From Helicobacter rappini (lineage in GTDB: Bacteria; Campylobacterota; Campylobacteria; Campylobacterales; Helicobacteraceae), in assembly GCF_900198625.1 (NCBI RefSeq), contig NZ_FZPK01000037.1:1-53080 (forward strand): a DNA stretch of 53,080 nucleotides, written 5' to 3'. The notes under the pieces are model-generated. The model was not told the DNA's origin and did not search any database. It worked only from the letters and a program-made list of their open reading frames with translations. Position numbers and translations under genes: made by a program. Shown here piece after piece: positions 46,538 to 53,080 of the stretch (positions are counted from its first letter, which is position 1; each line of letters opens with the position of its first letter).

Positions 46538-48118
46538 ATGCAAAGTCATAATCAATTTGGTATAGCAAATAATATGGATAATAGCCGTTTGGGTTTTACC
46601 TTTTATGCGAAGTTTCTGCCTTTTGTTTTTTCTATCGGGCTTTTTACATTATTTCTTGTCGCATATTTGTCGATTAAGGGGTTAAAAGATGATTTTGATG
46701 GGAGTGTGCCAGAACCATTGAGTGAATTAAGCCTATTAAATGACTTTCAAAGTCAATATATGCTTGAAACAATTGATATACTACAAGATAATCCAAAAGG
46801 GACTAAAACCTATGCTACAAGCTTTTATCAATGGAGTCTTTATAAAAATCTCTCACAATCTTTAAATGAGCAAAGGGGTGTGTTTAGCTTTTTAAGACAT
46901 ATTTATAAAACTACTTTTTTAACAAAGCAAAACGACATGATTCTATCACTCGAAAGAAAAAAACAACAATTAGTGGAAGAAGTAGAAAAAACCATTACTC
47001 TTGAAGCAGCAAATATCCTAAAAGCAGATAGAGATCTCTTATACGAACATGCAAAAAAGGTAAATAGCATTAGTGCAAATATCATTAATACACAAGTTGC
47101 CCTGCATACACTTGAGAAAGAGGTAACAGATCATTTTCATAATGCAACAATAGGACTATTGTGTATGATAACGCTGCTTGTATTTATTATTGTTGTATGT
47201 ATTGATATTGTTGTGATTGGTTTTATCCGCCGATTAAATCAGTATTTAGAAGAGCAGTTTAATAATGCAACGGCAGATTTACGCTGTCTAAACGCACATT
47301 TGCAAAATGAAATCGCAAAAAAAGTAGAAGATATACGCAAAAAAGATATAGCAATCTATGCGCAATCAAAACTTGCAGCAATGGGAGAAATGGTGCAAAA
47401 TATCGCACATCAATGGAGAAATCCGCTAAACTCGCTAGGCTTAGTCATGCAGGATATACAACAAAAATTTAATAGAAACTCTCTTACAAAAGAGATATTA
47501 AATAAGCATATAACAACCTCTCTAGCACTCGCAGATAATATGAGTAATACCATTGATATTTTTCACAATTTCTTCCGCTTAGATAATAGTTTTGAGCACT
47601 TTGACATAAAAGACGCAATTCATGAAGTAGTCATTATTTATGAGCCATTATTACAAGCCTTAAACATACAGATACATATCGAATATGATACACAAGAAGA
47701 ATATAGAATCTTTGGCAATAAACATGCGTTTATGCAGATTGTGCTTGTGCTACTTGGCAATATAAAAGATGTATTTGCTGAAAGAAAGATAAAAAATCCA
47801 TATTGCTTTATCACACTTGGAAAAAAAGATTCTATCCTGCGTTTAGATATATATGATAATGCGGGTGGGATTAATCCACATATTATTGATAGAATCTTTG
47901 ATATTTATGTTACAACAAAAAAGATGGGAACAGGCATAGGACTCTATATGGCAAAAGAAATGCTAACAAAATATTTACAAGGCAATATCCATGCTAAAAA
48001 CATCACCTTTAATTATAATGGCGAGTATTGTAAAGGGGCATTATTTGTGCTAGAATTGCAGCTTAGTGACACGATGGAGGGAGAAGTCGGCAATGAACGA
48101 GAGATTAAAAGAGATTGA
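46538..48118 (+). CDS. Sensor histidine kinase
   Basis: This membrane sensor has 526 residues. The first helix is at about 22-44 (FLPFVFSIGLFTLFLVAYL). The extracytoplasmic region of about 160 residues is helical, of unknown ligand. The second helix is at about 207-230. The transmitter has the H-box MGEMVQNIAHQWRNPLN, a variant of HExxxP in which Gln-Trp-Arg follow the His, as in many epsilonproteobacterial kinases. It also has an N-box region (LVLLGNIKDVF), a G1 box (YDNAGGINPHI) and a G2 box (GTGIGLYMAKEM). The response regulator gene overlaps its end, and an outer-membrane protein gene overlaps that one. The signal is unknown. Confidence 0.92.
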   Translation: MQSHNQFGIANNMDNSRLGFTFYAKFLPFVFSIGLFTLFLVAYLSIKGLKDDFDGSVPEPLSELSLLNDFQSQYMLETIDILQDNPKGTKTYATSFYQWSLYKNLSQSLNEQRGVFSFLRHIYKTTFLTKQNDMILSLERKKQQLVEEVEKTITLEAANILKADRDLLYEHAKKVNSISANIINTQVALHTLEKEVTDHFHNATIGLLCMITLLVFIIVVCIDIVVIGFIRRLNQYLEEQFNNATADLRCLNAHLQNEIAKKVEDIRKKDIAIYAQSKLAAMGEMVQNIAHQWRNPLNSLGLVMQDIQQKFNRNSLTKEILNKHITTSLALADNMSNTIDIFHNFFRLDNSFEHFDIKDAIHEVVIIYEPLLQALNIQIHIEYDTQEEYRIFGNKHAFMQIVLVLLGNIKDVFAERKIKNPYCFITLGKKDSILRLDIYDNAGGINPHIIDRIFDIYVTTKKMGTGIGLYMAKEMLTKYLQGNIHAKNITFNYNGEYCKGALFVLELQLSDTMEGEVGNEREIKRD

Positions 48119-48803
48119 GATTCTAAAACAGCTCACAATCCTTTATGCAGAAGATGACTATACAGCAAGGCAGACACTTGCTTCAATATTGGAGGATTAT
48201 TTTGGCAATGTTATGGTTGCAAAAGATGGGTTAGAAGCATGGGAGATATTTCAGGCAAATCATATTGATATTGTTTTGACAGATATTGTCATGCCACGCT
48301 TTGATGGTATAAAACTTATGCGACAGATTCGCTACAATGCAAAGAAAGATATACCTATCGTGCTTATTAGTGCTTTAACAGAGACGCATTACTTTCTTGA
48401 GGCGATTAAGCTTGGTTGCAATGGCTATTTATTAAAACCTATAAAAATAGATGAGCTGACAGATACGCTGCATAATGCGGTATTGCCCTTTGCACAAAAT
48501 AAAATTATTGAAATGCAAAATCAATTACTTCTAGCCCTAAATACACTTTTTGGTGGTAAAAAGGTAGAAATCGTGCAGTATCTCTTCACACATTGTGATA
48601 ATGAACAAATCTTTTATGGCACACATGATGAGATTGCCGAACATTTAAATACGACACGACAAACTGTGGCACAATGCTTTAAAGATTTAACTCAAAAAGG
48701 CTTGCTACAAAAGATTCGAAACAAAGCCTATAAACTAGGACATATAGAAGATTTTACACATACAACCATATTAGAATCTAATTACGATGAGGAGCAAATA
48801 TGA
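48093..48803 (+). CDS. Response regulator with Crp-type winged helix
   Basis: The receiver domain (about 1-130) has the acidic pair Glu20-Asp21/Asp22 (LYAEDDYTARQ), the phospho-acceptor Asp64 (IVLTDIVMP), a Ser/Thr switch (LISALTE) and the Lys in YLLKPIK. The C-terminal domain is of the Crp/Fnr helix-turn-helix kind (DEIAEHLNTTRQTVAQCFKD, then GLLQKI), not OmpR- or NarL-like. The ATG at 48093 is chosen because a GGAGAAG site precedes it. An in-frame GTG at 48066 would add nine residues. It overlaps the kinase end by 26 bases, and its stop overlaps the next ATG by four bases. The expected role is a DNA-binding regulator phosphorylated by the adjacent kinase. Confidence 0.9.
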   Translation: MNERLKEIEILKQLTILYAEDDYTARQTLASILEDYFGNVMVAKDGLEAWEIFQANHIDIVLTDIVMPRFDGIKLMRQIRYNAKKDIPIVLISALTETHYFLEAIKLGCNGYLLKPIKIDELTDTLHNAVLPFAQNKIIEMQNQLLLALNTLFGGKKVEIVQYLFTHCDNEQIFYGTHDEIAEHLNTTRQTVAQCFKDLTQKGLLQKIRNKAYKLGHIEDFTHTTILESNYDEEQI

Positions 48804-49573
48804 AGCTATCATATTTCTTTACACAATCTTTTAATCATCTAAGATTCTATAAAAGCTATTGCTTTCAGTTAAATGCTTTTTCAAATGCTTTTTATAGAGT
48901 CTTGAATAAAATCTCTCAAATACTTGCCCTACTCTTCATATTACTCTTAAGCACTTTTTCATCTATATATGCAAAGGATACTGAAAAAGGGCTTAAAAAT
49001 TCACAAGAAAAAATTACAGAGGCAAATGGCTTAATAGGCATACCAGAAGATGATAGGAAAATAGAAGTATTTAATCACGATCTTTATATATTGCCCTATT
49101 TTCATGCACAAGTTGGCATGGGTGCGGCTAATACAGAAAAAATAGCACAAAAAAATAGCACAATTACAGAATCTACTATCCCGACATTTATGATTGGCGT
49201 AGGCTTTCAACAGCAATATTATATGTTAGGTGTAAATATAGGCTATAAAATACAGCTATCCTATGAAGTCGGCGTGAAATCTCTTGGTGAAAATACGATG
49301 GCATTTCGCAGTGGTGGGGCATTTTTCCAAATCCATGCGGGATACAAATATGTCTTACCACATATAAATATTGGCTATGAAATGCTCTCTGTTGGCAATG
49401 ATTTTCTCCCAAGCTCAAAGGAAGAAGTCATCTATGCAGATAAAGGCATGGCATTTGGCTATGGAGTAACATTCCTACTAAACCGCTATAATGCACTCGA
49501 ACTTGGTATAAGACACTCAAAAATATATGGCGACAAACCCCGACTTCTCTTTAACTATGAGTTTAGATTCTAA
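48800..49573 (+). CDS. Outer-membrane protein linked to a two-component system
   Basis: The 257-residue protein has a long N-region and then a hydrophobic signal segment at about 38-58 (SQILALLFILLLSTFSSIYA). The mature part has strands of a small barrel (FMIGVGFQQQYYMLGVNIGYKI, FFQIHAGYKYVLPHINIGY, MAFGYGVTFLLN) and ends in Phe (FNYEFRF). The ATG overlaps the regulator stop (ATGA at 48800-48803), but a downstream TTG at about residue 36 could give a normal-length signal peptide. Co-translation with a kinase and regulator suggests either that it is part of the sensing system or its regulated output. Confidence 0.8.
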   Translation: MKLSYFFTQSFNHLRFYKSYCFQLNAFSNAFYRVLNKISQILALLFILLLSTFSSIYAKDTEKGLKNSQEKITEANGLIGIPEDDRKIEVFNHDLYILPYFHAQVGMGAANTEKIAQKNSTITESTIPTFMIGVGFQQQYYMLGVNIGYKIQLSYEVGVKSLGENTMAFRSGGAFFQIHAGYKYVLPHINIGYEMLSVGNDFLPSSKEEVIYADKGMAFGYGVTFLLNRYNALELGIRHSKIYGDKPRLLFNYEFRF

Positions 49574-49731
49574 GGTTGTTTATTGTGGATTAACTTCATT
49601 TGAAGTTGTTGAAATCTAGAACATGCGTGTTTGTTTCACTAAGATTTAAAATTTACCTAAAGTTAAGCGTAAAAACTAGTTTCTGTTCTATCCCATAAAC
49701 CCTACAACCACCTAATATTTGAAATGATACT

Positions 49732-50616
49732 CTAACCATACCGCACTTGTGTGTATTCTTTTGGGATAAGGTATTTTTCAAGTTTGATTAGATTTTTATA
49801 GATTCCGTGATTATAGCCTATTTCATATAATCTTTCTAATGCTTGTGTCTGTTTTGTGCTTAAAGTATGTGAGTTTTCATTTGCATAGAGTTGCAAATAT
49901 ATATCAAGTTCTTTAGCATTAATTCTTACAAGGTTATTTTCAAGCAGCATTTTTGTTAAAATATCTTTGTGTTTTAGCCCTATTTGTATCGCACGAGTTA
50001 AAACTTCTTCTAGCATAATCGCACGATTTAGCGGTATGGACCTACGCAGAGCCATGCCACCAAGTGGCAAGGGCAAATCATCTTTGCATAAATCCTGCCA
50101 TATATCCCAAATGTAGCTTTCTACTTCAAGCTCATTAGAGAAATTAAGGATTGATTCATGGATTAACACCCCGGCATCTACCTCGCCAGATAGCACACTT
50201 TGCTCAATCTCTAAAAAGTTTTTATATACAACGCGTGCATTTGGATAATGGATTCTAAAAAGCATGGCATTTGTAGTATGCTCTCCGCTTAAGGCTACTT
50301 TAAAATTGCGTTTTAGTTTCGCATTTTTGCGTTTTACCATTTTTGGTCCATAGCCCTCACCAAAGCTCATGCCTGTGCGTAATAGCGCATATTCATTGCA
50401 AATATGCGGATAAAGTGAAAATGATATGGCACTAATATCATATAAACCTTGCAAACATGCAACATTAAGAGTTTCAATATCAAGCGCACTATTAATGAGT
50501 TTATAAGGCGTATCTACCCAGCCAAAAGCAATCGCATAATACATAAAAATATCATCAGCATCGGGGCTATGTGCGATTGTATAGGCATCGTTTGCTGTAT
50601 GTGGTAAGGTCTGCAT
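49732..50616 (-). CDS. mqnD: 1,4-dihydroxy-6-naphthoate synthase (futalosine pathway)
   Basis: MqnD cleaves cyclic dehypoxanthinyl futalosine in the alternative menaquinone pathway used by Helicobacter and Campylobacter. The 294-residue protein has the periplasmic-binding-protein-like fold but no signal peptide. Its blocks are AHSPDADDIFMYYAI near the N-terminus, DIETLNVACLQGLYDISAIS, GPKMVKRKNAKL, FKVALSGEHTTNAML, GVLIHESILNF and LPLPLGGMALRR, all as in MqnD rather than MqnA. It is presumably a single-gene unit, since the carbonic-anhydrase-like gene lies 155 bases upstream of its own 3' side. Confidence 0.93.
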   Translation of the reverse strand: MQTLPHTANDAYTIAHSPDADDIFMYYAIAFGWVDTPYKLINSALDIETLNVACLQGLYDISAISFSLYPHICNEYALLRTGMSFGEGYGPKMVKRKNAKLKRNFKVALSGEHTTNAMLFRIHYPNARVVYKNFLEIEQSVLSGEVDAGVLIHESILNFSNELEVESYIWDIWQDLCKDDLPLPLGGMALRRSIPLNRAIMLEEVLTRAIQIGLKHKDILTKMLLENNLVRINAKELDIYLQLYANENSHTLSTKQTQALERLYEIGYNHGIYKNLIKLEKYLIPKEYTQVRYG

Positions 50617-50771
50617 AGTATTCCTTCTAGTTTCATGTGTGTAATTATAGTCTATTTTATGCTAGATTTAATGGTATTATAAAACTGGCTTCTCAAACAA
50701 TGACAAATCTTGACATATAAAACAGAATCTAAAGTTTCCATAACCACCTTGCAAGGCGACTAAAAATAGCA

Positions 50772-51500
50772 TTAATTCACAATCAAACGATTAAAAATCT
50801 CTTGAGATGGACGCGCATTTGAGCCTGTAATATCACGCATAAAATCAACTTGACTTTGTGTTATGGTCATCGTTTGCTTAAGCACAATCCATCGCACACC
50901 TTGTGAGCATGGTGGTGTTGTGAGTGAGCCATCAAACTGATATGAAGTAAGATCGCTTGGTAGTAGCTTATGAATATCAATATTTGCGATAAAGTTTGCT
51001 TTATCTGGTTGTGTGGGTAGGTTTTTCACTAAAGATTCAATGATAGGATTAGATCGCCCTTCCACAAAAAAGACGGCAAGTATTACCTTATGTCCTTTAG
51101 AATCTTCATGCAAAAATTGTGCTTCAAGTATGCCGCGAAGTGAATCGATTGCATTTTCACCGGGTGTTTTAAAATATATTTCTTTTAGCTGATAGCGATT
51201 GCCATTCATTTCTAAAAAGTTTCCTTGCGGATAAATCATTTTAAAAGCGTGATTAGAAAGCATGAGATTTACCCCCTTTGCCACGCTGTATTTAAGCTCA
51301 AATTGTGCTGCACCCTTGCTTACATTTTTTGTAACGATATTTATGGGTGATTGCTGATTGCCCTCCGCACAGCCCAAATAGAGTGGATTAAGATTTGCCC
51401 AATACTGCGGTGCAGTATTATCTTTATAACTCCAGTTTTGCTTGTTTTGTGCGTATATAAACTGCGTAAGCGATAAAAGCACAAGGATATAAAGTCTCAT
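50772..51500 (-). CDS. Secreted alpha-carbonic anhydrase homologue lacking zinc ligands
   Basis: The 242-residue protein has a signal peptide (MRLYILVLLSLTQFIYA) and the alpha-carbonic anhydrase fold marks: WANLNPLYLGCAEGNQQSPINI (Cys44), DGSLTTPPCSQGVRW (Cys198, partner of a conserved disulfide, and the Thr gatekeeper) and SQVDFMRDI. However, the zinc site is lost. The usual HFHTPSEH block reads YFKTPGEN (Tyr109, Lys111, Asn116), and the usual EAHFVH reads EAQFLH (Gln128). All three zinc His ligands are thus replaced, and the coding bases confirm it. The protein is probably not a carbonic anhydrase and may be a binding protein. Helicobacter periplasmic carbonic anhydrase normally aids acid survival. 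Confidence 0.88.
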   Translation of the reverse strand: MRLYILVLLSLTQFIYAQNKQNWSYKDNTAPQYWANLNPLYLGCAEGNQQSPINIVTKNVSKGAAQFELKYSVAKGVNLMLSNHAFKMIYPQGNFLEMNGNRYQLKEIYFKTPGENAIDSLRGILEAQFLHEDSKGHKVILAVFFVEGRSNPIIESLVKNLPTQPDKANFIANIDIHKLLPSDLTSYQFDGSLTTPPCSQGVRWIVLKQTMTITQSQVDFMRDITGSNARPSQEIFNRLIVN

Positions 51501-51625
51501 ATTTACTCCTTATATAGAATCTCATGTAGAATTATAAACTCTAAAAAAGAAGTTTTAGTCTTACCACACTTAGTTTCTACCCCTATCCTCCCCTATATTT
51601 CAAAGTTTAGATTCTAAGATATCCC

Positions 51626-53080
51626 CTAAAACACAACCCTACCACCAATATTAAATCCTAAGCCAAAGTTTTTATCAAATACACTGCTTTGTAAGCTAAG
51701 ACTGCCATTTAAATACCATCTACCAAAGCTATATTCTCCACCACCTGTAAGGAATACATAAGACTTATAACCTTGAGCTTTATATCTCATATTAAAGTTA
51801 TTTACAGAATCACCTATATTACCTATACTTGTAGTTGTAGTCCCACTAGAATCTACATTATTTTGTAAAATGATTGCATCTTGTTTTAATTGAGCGACTA
51901 TAAAGATATAGCTTTGATTTGCAAAGTATTTACGACCATCTATGCCTATATTTACACTTATAGTTTGTCTTATATTATCATCTGTATTCATAGCAAATAT
52001 AGGATTGCCATTATCTTTTCTTTTAAAGCCACTTGAACCTAATACATAATAAGATAATCCTGCAAAAGGTTTTACTATATAGCCCTTTTTCATTAAAAAG
52101 GCATAACCATAAGTTGCATTTAAATCTATATTAGAGAGTGTATAGCTATACTCATCACCAAAGAGAGCAAGTAAATCCATATTCTTAATTGGAGATCCTT
52201 GTCTCTCGTTTGTAAAGCTAAAGGCAGTATTAAGCGTTACATCTATTTCATGGTTCTCAATGAAAGTTCTTGTATAGATTCCAGCAAACATATTGTTTGA
52301 GTTATTTGAAGTAAAGCCATTATTGTTTCCATTGAATGTGCCATAGCCATAACCACCATACGCACCAAATGCAGTTTGCAGACTATCTACAAAATAATCA
52401 TACCCTGCATTAAATCCATAGAGTTGAGCCGTCCCTGTTTTAGAGAAGTTAAGATTACCTAGCATATTAACCCAAGCATGATTTGGATATTCTTCTCTAT
52501 TATTAAATCTCATGATTAAATCTGCTAAGGTATCAAACCATACTTCATTTGAGTTGTTATCACTTGTTATATCACTTTGTATATCTGTTACTCCATTGTT
52601 TGCATTTTGTGTGTTTTGCATAGCATATTGTGTATTATTTTGCACCCCATGCCCTGTGTCCGTTTGTATATCTGTTGCCCCATTAGGATTTGAGCTACTT
52701 GCTAGAGTAGCTACACTGCTTCTATATACGGCATTACTATTTGTATTACCACTTACTATGTTATTAATAGCTACTATTCTTGTGTTTGTATTAGAATCTA
52801 GACTTGCTAGTTTTAGTTTCTCTGCTTCTTTTAATGCTGCTTCTAAATTCTTTTGATAGTTTTGCATAGCTATATAGCTACTAGCACTCCCATGAATGCT
52901 AGCTACTCTTGCTAGGCGATTTAGTTTTGCACTCTCCATTGATAGTGTGAGTGTATGAAGTGTTGATGCTTTATTCTCTAAGTTTGAGACATGATCTATT
53001 GCTGTATCTAGAGTCCTTCCTACTTCTAGGAAATACTCTAGATTTCTTGAAGCAGCTAGAGTTTGGTCTAGGTTTATTAA
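51626..53080 (-). CDS. Autotransporter outer-membrane barrel, 3' end only
   Basis: The frame runs off the right edge, and an internal ATG at 52939 is not its true start because the frame stays open to 53080. The part seen is 484 codons. The upstream-most residues form a helical segment with Leu/Ala heptads (LDQTLAASRNLEYFLEVG). A low-complexity Asn/Gln/Thr/Asp linker follows with imperfect repeats (TDIQTDTG, TDIQSDIT). The last 280 residues form an autotransporter beta-barrel with AWVNMLGNLNFSKTG, LYGFNAGYDYFVD and GTFNGNNNGFTSNN. It ends in Phe (NIGGRVVF). It resembles the C-terminal barrels of VacA-like Helicobacter autotransporters. Passenger identity is outside the window. Confidence 0.85.
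   Translation of the reverse strand, partial: LINLDQTLAASRNLEYFLEVGRTLDTAIDHVSNLENKASTLHTLTLSMESAKLNRLARVASIHGSASSYIAMQNYQKNLEAALKEAEKLKLASLDSNTNTRIVAINNIVSGNTNSNAVYRSSVATLASSSNPNGATDIQTDTGHGVQNNTQYAMQNTQNANNGVTDIQSDITSDNNSNEVWFDTLADLIMRFNNREEYPNHAWVNMLGNLNFSKTGTAQLYGFNAGYDYFVDSLQTAFGAYGGYGYGTFNGNNNGFTSNNSNNMFAGIYTRTFIENHEIDVTLNTAFSFTNERQGSPIKNMDLLALFGDEYSYTLSNIDLNATYGYAFLMKKGYIVKPFAGLSYYVLGSSGFKRKDNGNPIFAMNTDDNIRQTISVNIGIDGRKYFANQSYIFIVAQLKQDAIILQNNVDSSGTTTTSIGNIGDSVNNFNMRYKAQGYKSYVFLTGGGEYSFGRWYLNGSLSLQSSVFDKNFGLGFNIGGRVVF

Noticed and set aside
49592-49607. AACTTCA-TT-TGAAGTT hairpin after the outer-membrane protein gene
   Set aside because: Two-base loop and no T tract, so a terminator call is not supported.
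50680-50720. CTCAAACAATGACAAATCTTG looks like half of the palindromic element
   Set aside because: Only one arm is similar, it is gapped relative to copies A and B, and no partner arm is seen nearby.
1-53080. Search for tRNA genes, rRNA, CRISPR repeats and insertion sequences
   Set aside because: No TTCGAATCC-type T-arm with a matching cloverleaf, no regularly spaced repeats, and no transposase-like frame was found.

Overview
This window looks like chromosome from a Helicobacter, most likely an enterohepatic species rather than H. pylori. The DNA is AT-rich. Gene content is epsilonproteobacterial: the Helicobacter-type biotin esterase BioV beside trpS, futalosine-pathway mqnD, ccoS with an FqrB-like reductase, minDE, murI next to a TrmN6-type methylase, trmD-rplS, and several small Helicobacter-style outer-membrane barrels. 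The heptamer AGATTCT/AGAATCT is conspicuously frequent in coding and non-coding DNA. I see no rRNA, tRNA, CRISPR array, complete insertion sequence, prophage or replication origin.

Layout, left to right. About 0.4-5.9 kb: bioV-trpS-small coiled-coil protein (minus), a divergent small gene, then an SpoU/TrmH rRNA methylase, a RodZ-like membrane protein and an exported protein (plus). 5.9-11.0 kb: a double-ATPase peptide ABC protein carrying a foreign in-frame insert, a NYN-domain protein, an L,D-transpeptidase and a chemoreceptor. 11.3-17.9 kb (minus): a dynamin-like pair in which the second member has lost its P-loop, then atpB with a small membrane protein, and a FAH-like protein. 18.2-23.8 kb (plus): an SH3-tailed membrane protein, plsC, a UvrD/Rep helicase and a YeiH transporter. 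24.0-33.7 kb (minus): FqrB-like reductase/ccoS, an HD hydrolase with a hypothetical, minDE, a predicted SspB-like protein, putP with a large extra loop, and metNI. 34.0-41.0 kb: a small outer-membrane protein, a trmN6-like gene broken by an in-frame stop, murI, ogt, proS with a structured leader, and pstAB without pstSC. 41.4-53.1 kb: a porin overlapping trmD, then rplS, pepF-serB, a histidine kinase-response regulator-outer membrane protein operon, mqnD, an alpha-carbonic anhydrase homologue lacking all three zinc ligands, and the 3' end of a large autotransporter that runs off the right edge.

The most interesting observations are these. (1) A short palindromic element is inserted in the same reading frame in two unrelated proteins (6164-6243 and 35409-35482). 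This resembles the Rickettsia palindromic elements, and both copies sit inside longer AGATTCT-rich disordered inserts. (2) The secreted carbonic anhydrase has Tyr/Lys/Gln in place of the His/His/His zinc site. (3) The dynamin pair contains a pseudo-GTPase. (4) A kinase-regulator-barrel operon encodes a regulator with a Crp-type DNA-binding domain. (5) PutP has a roughly 100-residue extra loop. (6) RodZ-like and SspB-like proteins are probably hidden among the hypotheticals. All assignments rest on reading the sequence and on remembered family features. No database search was run.
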